A DNA stretch of 64,000 nucleotides from Clonostachys chloroleuca. Lineage: Eukaryota; Ascomycota; Sordariomycetes; Hypocreales; Bionectriaceae. The first letter of the stretch is position 1, and each line of letters opens with the position of its first letter. The position numbers and the translations under genes are program-made. The notes under the pieces were generated by a model. It made no database searches. It had not been told where the DNA came from and saw only the letters and a program-made list of their open reading frames with translations. The stretch covers positions 30,628,001 through 30,692,000 of the forward strand of contig JBANAY010000003.1 in the NCBI GenBank assembly GCA_037952775.1. Direction: 5' to 3'. Of the stretch, positions 11,288-21,465 are shown one piece after another.

Positions 11288-13040
11288 ATGAAGAATGTTT
11301 GGCGCCTTCTACTTCTTTGCTCGGCTATCACCAGTCACGTCGAAGCTGTGAACCCGATGAAAGACCTGGTTCCTCGACTCTCGACAGGTGCCTGGATTAC
11401 CACGGATCTTTCCTCTGCGCCACGGTGGAGCGATTATGCAGCCCCTAAACCTGGATATATTGTCCATGTTGCCGAAGAGCTTGATGTGGCAGAGACCGTG
11501 AGTATTTGCTTCTATACAACACGTCCTTCATTTACGAACAATGGACCAGGTCAAATACTGTAACGAGAATCAGCTCGACTTTCTCGCTCAGGCCGGTGGT
11601 CACGGCGGCGCTACCACGTTTCATCTGGGAACTAATGACATCATCATCAATTTACGGGGTCTGAACTCAACAGTTGTGAGCGAGAATAAATCCGAGATGC
11701 TCGTTGGGGGAGGTGCTCTGAACAGCGAGTATGTTGCGGCGGCTACAAATAACGGCGTTATTGTCTGTGAGTAAACGAGTATGGTAAATTACTGGGTGGC
11801 AGAGAAACTAATTAATACCCAGTAAATGGTGGTTGCAACTGTGTCGGTGTAAGTTTCTAGACCATCATTTTTGAACTACCTACACTTTGCGTAGGCTGGG
11901 GCATCGTTATTTTTCTATGTCTCAGTGAGTCTTTCTTGTTGCTAACCATTGTTTTAATAAATCAGGTCAGCGGGTTGACACTGGGCGGAGGTCTCAGTTA
12001 CTGGATGAACGAGTTCGGCAGTGAGTTGATGCTCTCCATCATTTTCTATGCACCATTCTATTGCTTACATGACTCAAAGTGCCTGTTGATAATCTCATAT
12101 CGGCAAATTTGGTGACAGCCAGCGGCGAGCTAATTGAAGTCTCGGAACACAAGAACGAGGACTTACTTTGGGCTATCAAAGGCGCAGGTCCTAATTTTGG
12201 CATTGTTACATCCTTGAGGATGAAGGTACATCCTCGTGAAAATGTGAAGGTCTGGAGGGCACAGCTGGTGTTCTCTGGGGACAAACTGGAGGAGTTCTTG
12301 AACACGATGAACGATCTCAAGCTATCGCAGAAGATGAACGTTAATTGGGGTCTAACCTATGTTTCTCCTGGACCCTCTTCAAGCATTTTCGCGGGTCTTA
12401 CTTATTTGGATGGCGACGCCGACGCTGCAGAAGCTGCATTCCAACCGCTTTTTAACATTGGGCCCGATCAGACTATGTTAATCGGAGTCATGGATTATGC
12501 CAGGATGAATGATGCCGTGGACGCTTTCTGCGAAGACGGTGGACGAAAGCCCACTTGGCTCGTCGGTCTGAAATCTTTGGATCATCCTACTTGGCAGCAA
12601 GTCTCCGATCAACTGGCCACTTTCGTTAAGACTACGAACCAGACTGACAGTCGCGTACTTGTTGAGACCTACTCAACGGATGTCCTCCGCGAGATTGGGT
12701 CTGATGGGGCATCGTACCCACACCGCGATATCAACTTCTACGCTTTCGTACAGCCCATTTATAGCGATTCCAGTCTAGACGACGCAGCCGATAAATTTGG
12801 CGCCCAAGTACGAGAACTTTGGAGAGAGACGGATGGTTTCGATAATCCACGAACGTGAGTTGTCCATATCTATTACAGTAAGCCGCAGCTTGATACTAAC
12901 TGCACTACAGGTATATCAACTTCGCTCATGGGGACGAAGACCTTGAAGATATCTATGGTGAAAGTCTGCCCCGACTTAGAGAGCTAAAAAAGAAGTGGGA
13001 TCCATCCAACCGGTTTAATCAGTGGTTCCCAATTGGCTAG
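11288..13040 (+). CDS. Secreted FAD-linked oxidoreductase, berberine-bridge-enzyme type
   Basis: Six exons (11288-11497, 11550-11766, 11823-11848, 11966-12020, 12080-12854, 12911-13040) give 470 aa with every junction in frame. Exon 3 is only 26 nt and encodes most of LNGGCNCVG. A signal peptide covers residues 1-20. The FAD-binding-4 fold shows AQAGGHGG (His about 88, the usual 8-alpha flavin attachment), GGCNCVG (possible second, Cys attachment), LTLGGGLSYWMN, DNLISANLVTASGE and GAGPNFGIVTS. The C-terminal BBE segment (YINFAHGDEDLEDIYG, WDPSNRFNQWFP) is intact. Such enzymes oxidise sugars, alkaloids or aromatic alcohols; the substrate is unknown. Intron 3 (117 nt) is the longest; an internal micro-exon there is possible but unnecessary. 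Confidence 0.88.
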
Positions 13041-13364
13041 GTTGACATCAAAGGTCAGATGAACTCAGTCAAGTGTTAGCTATTCACACTCAGGGCGTAG
13101 GACAACCCTTCAATCTTAAGATTAACCTATATAGTGCTTTGTCGAGTCTAAATCCAAAGTCTACTTTGATGGTCCTTCACATTACACTGTCACTCTAGGC
13201 TCTAGCTAGTTATGGGAAATATTGTTTACTAATTCCAATTTATTTTGCCATTGCTCGATGTGTTCTCAATCCAATATTCGGCTAGAAGTCCAATTTACAT
13301 GCTCCGATCGACCTGATTAGAAACCACAATTACTTCTGGGTAAATTCAGGAATATAAAACTAGA
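13041..13364. other. Convergent 3' region
   Basis: This holds the 3' ends of the FAD oxidase and the leftward aldehyde dehydrogenase. It is AT-rich and no gene was seen. Confidence 0.5.
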
Positions 13365-14913
13365 TTATATGGCATATTTCATCCCGCTCTGCGCTAAACT
13401 CATAATCTTGCGCTCGGTAAACTCTTCAACGCCTGCCATTCCACCAAAACGACCGTATCCGCTACTACCTCCGGTACCACCATTAGGCAGTGGTGCCTCG
13501 ATGTAGACTGTTGGTCCATTTATGTGACAACTACCCGCTCGAACCTGTCGAGCCACGGCTAGGGCTCGCATTACGTCCTTTGAGAAGACGCTGGCACACA
13601 GAGAGAATTCACTGTTGTTGGCTAGGTCAACAGCTTCATCATCTGAACTTGCCTCTGTGATACAGATGATAGGACCGAAAGTCTCTTTCTGAAACACAGT
13701 CATTTCTGGCGTAACTCCCGAGAGCACGTGAGGGGCCAAGATGGTGTTGTTCGGTCCTGACAACTCAAGGTCGCCGGTGAGAAGCTCCGCGCCTTCTTTG
13801 ATGGCATCTTGCATAAGTCCAGTGATGCGTGTGCAGGATGAGGCCGCGTAGAGACCTGAGAGAGAGACAGATTCGTCTTCTTCGTGATTGCCATATTTGA
13901 TCGCTTTCACTCGCTGCAACAGGGCGGCTTTGAACTCAGCTGCGATGGAAGAGTCAACAATGACGCGTTCCGTTGACATGCAGATCTGTCCACTATTGGA
14001 CAGGGCGCCGAATACCACTGCTTCAACAGCATCCGTAATGTTCGCGTCGTCAAGAACTACGACCGGGGCCTTGCCCCCAAGCTCCAGCACGCATTGTTTG
14101 AGGCAGGTGGCTGCCCAGCCAGCAATGATGCGTCCAACTCGGTCGCTGCCGGTGAAGTTGACGCGTAAGACTTTGGGATGCTTCACGGCAAATTCTGTGA
14201 CCGCCGGGGAATCTCCTGCCGAGGTGGGCAGGAAATTCAGACACCCTGCTGGCAGGCCTGCCTCTTGGAGAGCGCGTACGACGAGATGTTGAGACTTCGG
14301 CGAGAATTCTGAGGGTTTGAGAACCACTGTATTGCCGCATATGAGCGGACAAGCAATCGCGCGTGCCGTTAAATTGACCTATATCAAGATTATCAAAACC
14401 TGTATTCATATATTTAGATGTCAAATGACTCACTGGGGCATTCCAGGGGCTGATAGCGAATACAACACCAACGGGACATCTTTCAACCAGTATCATGGTT
14501 CCAGGCCGGTCTGCCGGGATGATCTCGCCCTTGATATGTGTTACAAGCCCGGCAGTGTCGCGAAGAATAGTAGCCGAAGCCTTGATGTTGAGCTGTACCC
14601 AACTTTTGACGGCGGATACCTCGGAGGACAAGATTCCCGGCGCATCTTGGTCGAGATAAGGCTCCAATATGTCTGCAGCGCGAAGAAGAACTAGTCTTCG
14701 AGCTGATGGTGGCGTGCGGGACCACGAGCGGAAGGCTTCGTGGGCATGGTCGATAGCCTCTGAGTAATCATCAACAGTTGCTGCAGCACATGAGTATATG
14801 GGCTTCCCGGTCATGGGATTGACCACCGGGAATGTAGACCCGTTTGACGGCGCTTGATAAGTGCCATTAATAAACAGCAGCTGGTCGTCAGATAGTGAAC
14901 GGGAAGTCATCAT
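13365..14913 (-). CDS. Aldehyde dehydrogenase, probably for an aromatic aldehyde
   Basis: Exons 14913-14434 and 14378-13365 join over a 55-nt intron (GTGAGT...ATAG) to give 497 aa, the normal length for the NAD(P)-dependent family. Seen motifs are SPWNAPVN, the cofactor-loop NFTGSDRVGR, the general-base motif VLELGGKAP (Glu about 259), the nucleophile NSGQICMSTER (Cys about 293) and ETFGPIICI. All key residues are present. The style is closest to salicylaldehyde/vanillin/benzaldehyde dehydrogenases (recognition, not a search). It is divergent from the ThDP decarboxylase, and their 400-bp shared promoter holds the palindrome at 15065. Proposed step: oxidation of the aldehyde released by that decarboxylase to the aromatic acid. 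Confidence 0.9.
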
Positions 14914-15064
14914 GGCTGTTGTTGGTACTGGATGTTCGAGTCCTTCTCTTAATTGAGGCCTGACGAGGAGGTCCTACTTAGCATATTCATCGCCCCAGAT
15001 CCTGTCCATAGACACATTCCAGTCCGGGGCCCCTCGGCCCATCGGTGTTGATGAGCCGTCGTGG

Positions 15065-15080
15065 CGGATGCATGCTTCCG
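15065..15080. promoter_or_regulatory. Putative Zn2Cys6 operator CGG-N10-CCG
   Basis: CGGATGCATGCTTCCG lies in the 400-bp divergent promoter (14914-15313) between the aldehyde dehydrogenase and the ThDP decarboxylase. Its reverse complement differs at one base from the site at 26226. No other element in that promoter is recognisable to me. Confidence 0.6.
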
Positions 15081-15313
15081 ATAGCTCAGCATGTGAGGTT
15101 CCGTCTCCACGAACTTTGCGGGGTAAATCATGGAGTAGGAAGCTTGACCTCAGCACGTAAAGGGCCCGGCAGTCATTAATATGTTTGATGCGACTCCAGG
15201 TATACAGTGTAACTCGATATCTGCCATGTATCCTGGGCATTCGCGTGCAGCTTGGTCTTTGTCTCTAAGCACGATTCTTACCATTACCTTCAAAACACCT
15301 ACGCCTACCAACT

Positions 15314-17128
15314 ATGGGAAGTGATCTTACGAGCGGTGCGGCCGCGATCCTGTATGCCCTCGAGGCTGCAGGCATTACGCATCTGTTCGTCAACTTGGGC
15401 TCTGACCATCCTGCATTTCTGGCTGCTTTTGCAAGCAACAAACACAATATCCAAATTTTCACATCTCCCAATGAGATGAATGCCTTATCTGCTGCTTCTG
15501 GTTTTGCCCAAATAACGGGGAAGCCGGCCGGTGTGTTGGTGCATGTGGAATGTGGTACACAGGGACTCGCCGGTGCCATCCACAACGTCAGCAAAGGGAG
15601 AATCCCAGTTATGATATTCGCGGGCACAGTCCCCATTACCATGGAAGGGGAAATGAGAGGCAGCCGTAATGAGTGAGTTTGAAAAATTTAAGGCTTTTCG
15701 GTGACATCAGCTGACCTACCCATTAGATACATCCACTGGATCCAAGATGTGCCAGACCAACGAGCCATTGTGAGACAATATATGAAATATGAACACGAGA
15801 TCAGGTCTCCTCACAATGCCATCCAAATCGTCTTGCGGGCTCTTCAATTTTGCATGACAGAGCCCAAAGGCCCGACCTATCTCATTGCAAGCCGGGAGAC
15901 GCTCGAGGCAGATACTCATCCCCCGAGCACCAAGTCATCTCAAAAGCCAGAATTAAACATGGCTGTAGAGCCAATTGGGCTGTCTCCAGCCAGCATTGAA
16001 TATCTGGCTCATGCGTTGGTTCAAGCAGAGAGCCCCCTGATTGTCACCAGCTATTGTGGTCGTTCCGCAGCAGGATTCTACGCGTTGAGGTCATTGGCTG
16101 AGCTTTTGGCCATACCTGTCCATGAAAATGCCCCCATCTACAATAACTTTCCAACCACCAACTTCTTGCACCAGGGCCATCAATGGAACGGCGGGGGACA
16201 GCTATCGGCACTGTCCGAGGCCGATTTGGTGCTTGTAGTGGACGCCGATGTACCATGGATAGGAGCACAGTCGCGTCCAAAGGACGAAGCTCGAGTATTC
16301 CATGTAGACAGTGATCCACTCAAAGACTCGACTACTCTGTGGTCTTTACCGTGTGAAAAGAGATGGCGTGCGGAATCAAGCCTCGCTTTGACACAATTGG
16401 TTTCGTTCATTACCGACAAGGCACTGATTTCGGATTCAGTCAAGGCAAACATAGCGAGCCGAACATCCAAGCTTGAAGAACGATTTTCGGCCAGGCAAAA
16501 TAGGCTTCAGACCGCCGAAGTGCCTCCTAGTGATGGCAGCGTCACGGTACCTTTCGTGATGTCACGTCTACGAGAAGCATGCTCTGGCATCTCTATCATT
16601 GGGCTGAACGAATCCACTACAAATCTTGGCAATGTAGCCGATCATCTGCGGCACGAAAAGCCACTTTCTCTCATTGGAAGTGGCGGCGGCGCTCTTGGCT
16701 GGTACTCAGGGGCTGCAGTAGGTGCACACATGGCTCTGCAGTCTCAAGGGCGGGACGATCTTCTTGTTGCGTTCACAGGGGATGGAACATGGCTCTTCGG
16801 GGTCCCGTCCTGTGCTTACTGGATGGCAAAGCGCTACAATACTCCATTCCTCACCATTATTTGGAACAATGGAGGCTGGGCATCCCCAAAGAACGCGTGC
16901 CTGAGGATCCATGATCAACTAAGTACCGAAACTAATTTGAGCGAGAAATTTGGAGTTTCTCTAAGCCCTTCGCCTTCTTTCGGTAAGATTGCGGAGGGTG
17001 CCGGTGGTGCCTGGTGGGCAGTTATTGAAAAGGCCAACGAAGTGGAAAGTTCGCTCCGGGAAGCTATCCGGATAGTCCGGGAGGAGAAGAGATGTGCTCT
17101 ATTAGAGGTTAAGATTAAGTCAATTTAA
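15314..17128 (+). CDS. ThDP-dependent decarboxylase, benzoylformate decarboxylase-like
   Basis: Exons 15314-15672 and 15727-17128 join over a 54-nt intron to give 586 aa. It has the three-domain layout of ThDP enzymes. The pyrimidine domain carries the activating Glu (SPNEMNAL, Glu about 54). The cofactor domain has the GDG...NN signature: FTGDGTW (about 471-473) and IIWNNGGW (Asn about 500-501). A LNEST motif at about 413-417 also occurs in Pseudomonas benzoylformate decarboxylase (from memory). LGSDHP replaces the NPGS-type motif of many relatives. The family also includes acetolactate synthase-like and oxalyl-CoA-type enzymes, so the substrate is inferred from the neighbours: an alpha-keto acid made by the FMN dehydrogenase downstream and an aldehyde passed to the divergent aldehyde dehydrogenase. 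Confidence 0.85.
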
Positions 17129-17377
17129 ATTGTACATTGGTAATATATCAAATATGCTTCTGTGTCATAATATCACAATGTGCTTCCATGTTGTCGACCC
17201 AACGACCAATCACTATAGCCCTATTCCACTAATGAACGAATGGCCTTAGGAGAGAAAGAGCATCTTATTAGCTTATGGGTCATGTGCTCATTTCGTTGCA
17301 GTATGTAGCTAAACTGTAATTGGAAATTAAGAGAGAAAGAATGGCTCACGGCGTGCGTTATTAGGCTGGCAAGGCAT

Positions 17378-17393
17378 CGGATGCAAGCATCCG
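17378..17393. promoter_or_regulatory. Putative Zn2Cys6 operator, best palindrome of the set
   Basis: CGGATGCAAGCATCCG lies 148 bp upstream of the FMN dehydrogenase start. The symmetry extends outward: arms CATCGGATGC and GCATCCGATG (17376-17385 and 17388-17397 approximately) are exact reverse complements around a central AA. The rest of the 413-bp intergenic stretch 17129-17541 shows nothing else. Confidence 0.65.
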
Positions 17394-17541
17394 ATGGTTC
17401 TAGGTCGAAGGTTGGGGCTCCCTGAAGTTTGCGGGGTGACTAATGGGCAAGGAACAGAGTTTAGCCAAGCGAAGGCCTTCAAAAAGGTCAAGAAGGATGA
17501 AGGGAGCACCGGAAGGACGCCAACTAGAATAACGAGAAGAA

Positions 17542-18854
17542 ATGTCGAAACCGACCGTCCACTCCATCGACGACCTAGAGGCTTACGCCTCAAGCCATCT
17601 TCCCAAGCTTGCCCGTGACTATTTCAACGGAGGGTCTATTGATGGTGTCACGCTACGGGCTAATCGAGATGAATACAAAAAATGGTATATTCAACCTCGC
17701 GTACTCTGCGATGTCACGGGAGTAGATACCAGCTCTCGTGCTTTCGATGGCGGTAATGCCATTCCTTTCCCATGCTGTGTCGCACCAGCAGCGATGCAGC
17801 GTATGGCGCATTCCGATGGCGAATTGGCTACAGCCCGTGGTTGCGGAGCCTTTGGGACTGTGATGGGCTTGAGTACATTCTCAACGACGTCTCTCGAGGA
17901 CGTCAAGACGGCAGCAGACGAGGCACGCTTAAAAGCAGGATTTGAAGGCCCAAGCGAGTGTGTCTTGCAGATGTACCTTTTCGAAAATCGACAGACCAGC
18001 TTGGACCTAATCCGTAGAGCGGAAGGTTTGATGTTTTTATCTCTTGTCCCTTCGACCCTTATGGCTAATTTAGATAGATTCGGGATACAGAGCGATAGTT
18101 CTCACGGCTGACACTCCTTTCTTCGGAAGAAGACTGACGGAGATTCGAAACGGGTTCAGGCTGCCAGCACATTTGCGGATGGCAAATTTTGATGCCTCAT
18201 TGGAAGTCAAAACTGGATCCGAGCTCCGAACCGACCAGATCCAAGGGATCGAGAAAGGACAGGCAATTAAACAAGCCAACAAACTCGGTAAATGCTATCT
18301 GTCCGCGTGAGATTGGGATAGAGCTGACCATTTTAACAGATGCTTCACTGACCTGGGAGGCCCTGCGCTATATGAAGCAGCATACACGTCTCCCTATCTG
18401 GGTGAAGGGGATCATGTCCCCACAGGATGCTAATCTGGCCATTGAGAACGGAGCCGATGCCATCTTCGTATCCAACCATGGGGGAAGACAGCTTGACGGC
18501 TCTCCTCCATCCCTGATGGTACTAGAATCTATTGCTAACGCTGTTGCTGGAAGAGTACCTGTGGTAAGTTCCCATTGGGCCAAGTTTTGAAAATCAGAAA
18601 CTGAAACTTTGCAGCATTTTGATGGTGGTATCCGGAGAGGTTCCGATGTGTTCAAGGCTTTATGCTTAGGCGCCAACATGGTCTGGATTGGACGGCCGGC
18701 TCTGTGGGGAATCGCATATGACGGGGAGAAGGGCATGTTAAATGCTTTGACTATCCTGAGGGACGAATTTCGTGAATGCATGGCCCTCGCCGGTTGTACA
18801 TCCTTAAAAGCCCTAGGTCCGCATCTTCTGATCCGGGCAGATTCTCGAATGTAG
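17542..18854 (+). CDS. FMN-dependent alpha-hydroxy-acid dehydrogenase/oxidase (mandelate/lactate type)
   Basis: Four exons (17542-18025, 18078-18287, 18340-18563, 18615-18854) give 385 aa. Introns are 50-52 nt. The FMN TIM barrel shows LARDYFNGGSIDGVTL at the start, QPRVLCDV, FPCCVAPAAMQRM, QMYLFENR, IVLTADTPFFGRR, LPIWVKGIMS (catalytic Lys), the active-site SNHGGRQLDG (His about 278) and FDGGIRRGSDVFKAL with WIGRPALWG. All residues needed for flavin binding and hydride transfer are visible. There is no cytochrome b2 heme domain and no signal peptide, so a soluble enzyme is likely. The family oxidises lactate, glycolate or mandelate; mandelate-like is inferred from the adjacent decarboxylase and aldehyde dehydrogenase. 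Confidence 0.88.
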
Positions 18855-19010
18855 ATAGGAAAGGAGAATTATCGATTGGACCTCATTATTTCTTTTTCGT
18901 AGCACAATAATGATATAATTAGAGCGTTTTGTTCAGGCCCAAAACTTTGGTTCTGTTGAATCCAAGCGCAGAGAATTATATACCAAAACTCGTCGTGATA
19001 ATATCCAATT

Positions 19011-19105
19011 GGAGTTTTAGCTCAGTTGGGAGAGCGTCAGACTGAAGTTCCACTTCAGTCCTCATTGACATCTGAAGGTCGTGTGTTCGATCCACACAAA
19101 CTCCA
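19011..19105 (+). tRNA. tRNA-Phe (GAA) with a 22-nt intron
   Basis: The acceptor stem GGAGTTT pairs with AAACTCC, discriminator A. The D arm reads AGCTCAGTTGGGAGAGC. The anticodon stem TCAGA/TCTGA encloses loop CTGAAGA, and the T arm is GTGTGTTCGATCCACAC. The anticodon GAA is at 19044-19046. The intron 19048-19069 follows the base 3' of the anticodon, the standard nuclear position, and contains CTTCAGT, which can pair with the anticodon region. Confidence 0.95.
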
Positions 19106-19107
19106 AA

Positions 19108-19115
19108 TTTTTTTT
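19108..19115 (+). terminator. RNA polymerase III terminator
   Basis: A run of eight T residues begins two bases after the tRNA-Phe 3' end. Confidence 0.85.
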
Positions 19116-19550
19116 GGATTTTTCTCTATATGCTCTACAAATTTCATAAAGAAGCTAGTTGCTCTGAAATTTCAAAATGCATATTGTAATATCTCATGTA
19201 CGTAATAAAATCCAGGGGCAATCTTTGCCAGCAGCGAGATCTGTAATGCTTTTACACCCCAAGGTGATGTGAATGGGCCAACGCACAACTGAAGGAGACA
19301 TAGGCTCAACATCCCACTGCAACGCTGTTGAAATTTTGAAATCACCTCTTTATGCAAATTTTATTACCAGAATAGCCTCCTTATCACGATCTATTACATA
19401 TATTCCAAGCGAAAATACTGTTATGATTTTCAACTGAAGGGTAGATGGAGGTGTGTAGAAGACGCACATAAAGCTCAAAGAAGCTGAATTTATTTCCAAA
19501 TAAAACTAAATGCAAGATCTGATATATCTAACGACAGGTTTCTGTTCACT

Positions 19551-20891
19551 CTAGTGAGCCTTCATCTCAGCTCGATTTGCCACTTGCCAATTAGCACCCT
19601 CCTTCTCTAAAACCTCGGCATCGTGACTGAACAGCCACTTTCTGCGATCATCATAACCCCAGAAGACAGGATTCTCCACAGCATTCAGTCTCATGCTCTC
19701 ATCGCGCACCTTCTGCTCCTCTCCATCCTCAATGTGCAGAACGTACTGGTGCTCCCGTGTCTTTTCTTGCACCAGGCTTGCTCGTGGGCGGCGAATGCTC
19801 TCATACTTGTTCAATGCGGTCTTCAGATCCAAGTCAAGGGCGAGGCACTGGCGCAACGTGGCAGCGTCCTCGAAAGCCTGTGCAGCACCTTGGGCAAGGT
19901 ATGGAAGCATAGGGTGGCAAGAGTCGCCCAGAAGAGCAACCTTTCCGGAGTCGTGTACCCATCGAGTGAGAATGGGCAGATCGCAAAGACGCCACTTCAT
20001 AAAGTCGCCGGTGAGGGCACAGAGTTTCTGGACACGTGGCTCCCACTTCCCGAAGCGCTCACACAGCTCTCGGTTATCTCCCTTGACAACCCATACTTCA
20101 TCCGACGTCTCGTTGTGGGACGTGGCGCAGACAACAATGTTGTACATCTCTCCGTTGCGGATGGGGTAGCCGACAAGGTGGGCTTCTGGGCCACACCAGG
20201 AAGTAGTGCAAGGATCAGTGATGAGAGGAGCGAGCTCGGGGTCTGCCAGAAGCTTCTCCCCAGGGATGAGAATTCGGTAAGCTACATCGCCGGTATCACG
20301 AGGAATATCAGGCTGGCCGGTCAAAAGTGGCCGAGCAATGGACTTGATGCCATCAGCACCAATGATGAGGTCAGCGCTGAAGACTTCGCCGTCCTGAGTT
20401 GTAGCACTAGGCGCATCAAAGTCATATGAGATGACTCGCTTCTTATTGAGCACAGTGACACCGGCCTTGTAGGCAGCGGTGAGAAGCCCTTCGTGAAGAT
20501 CGGCACGATGTACAAGATAATAAGGGGCGCCGTGAGTCTCGACAATGTTGTCAAATGGGACTTTGACAATAGTGTCTCCGTCTTGCCAGCGGATGAAGTG
20601 GTACTTGTTCGAAGTAGACTTCTTCATCTTTTCCATATCAACGCCCCAGCGAATGAGCAAGCGGCTCGAGTTAGGAGGTACTCGAATTCCAGCCCCAGCC
20701 TGCAGGTAGTGCGTTAGTGGTTTATGGGATTACGTGTTTGGGGCTAATGGGTTACCGACCTCTGCAAATTCAGGGGTAGAATCAATAATGGTTACTTTGT
20801 GCCCATCGGTCTGAAGAGCCAAGCCAGAGGCCAAGCCTCCCAGACCGGCACCGACAATGAGAATGTTCAGCGAACGCTTAGCAGTAGGCAT
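19551..20891 (-). CDS. FAD-dependent aromatic monooxygenase, salicylate hydroxylase-like
   Basis: Exons 20891-20760 and 20699-19551 give 426 aa. The Rossmann motif NILIVGAGLGGLASGLAL lies near the N-terminus. Further on are AGAGIRVPPNSSRLL, the DG motif DLIIGADGIKS and the second FAD motif VALLGDSCHPMLPYLAQG, in the order and spacing of class A flavoprotein hydroxylases (salicylate 1-monooxygenase, 6-hydroxynicotinate 3-monooxygenase, 3-hydroxybenzoate 6-hydroxylase). Which ring acid is used cannot be told from sequence. The donor is an unusual GTCGGT. The alternative GTAACC four bases downstream breaks the frame, so I kept the former. It is divergent from the MFS transporter across a promoter holding a CGG-N10-CCG palindrome. 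I placed the start at MPTAKRS, directly before the FAD fold. Confidence 0.88.
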
Positions 20892-21114
20892 GATGAATTT
20901 CAATTTAGTTGCAGCCTTATTTGAGGTGTGATTGTTGTTGTGCAGTTGAGGATATTGATGAAGTTGGGCGTGTAGTGATGTCTTTAATTTGACTTGAGTG
21001 ATGGCTAAATATAACCAGACGCTCATGATTGAATGCATCATGACTTATTTCCACTCTGACATTCTACTGTGTTCGAAAGATTATCGCGAGCATGGAGCCG
21101 GTTGGGGCAAACCG

Positions 21115-21130
21115 CGGATACAGTCATCCG
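21115..21130. promoter_or_regulatory. Putative Zn2Cys6 operator between monooxygenase and transporter
   Basis: CGGATACAGTCATCCG is an inverted repeat with 5-bp arms CGGAT/ATCCG and the same CGG-N10-CCG spacing as the other cluster sites. It lies in the 574-bp divergent promoter 20892-21465. Confidence 0.6.
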
Positions 21131-21176
21131 CTCAAGGCCTCGCATCCGCTAGCGTTGCGAGTTGTCGCGATGGTAT

Positions 21177-21192
21177 CGGATCTATGACTCCT
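21177..21192. promoter_or_regulatory. Second, imperfect operator-like site
   Basis: CGGATCTATGACTCCT keeps CGG-N10-CC but ends in T. It lies 46 bp beyond the perfect site in the same divergent promoter and could be a weaker copy or chance. Confidence 0.3.
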
Positions 21193-21465
21193 GAGTTATT
21201 CCACCAAACTATCGAACCCCAGCTGCCCCCACAAAGTGGTCAACGTACCCCAGACTTTCCCCGCACACACCGTCATCCAGCTCATTATCTTCCATCAAGA
21301 TTACGGGAGTATACATAGGGGCGATCCCATCCGACAAGACCCTACGAGAGGGCACATCACATTGATGCAACACCCCCTTTCATCAACTCTCTAAGCTTTC
21401 CTTCGTATATCTATTCCCCATTCCGCTTGCCCATTGCTGAGGGCAAGGCCTACCCAAAAGACAAG

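Noticed and set aside
11892..11930. Possible 30-nt micro-exon inside intron 3 of the FAD oxidase
   Set aside because: The single 117-nt intron restores the conserved CNCVG-VSGLTLGGG reading directly; the extra ten residues would break that block.
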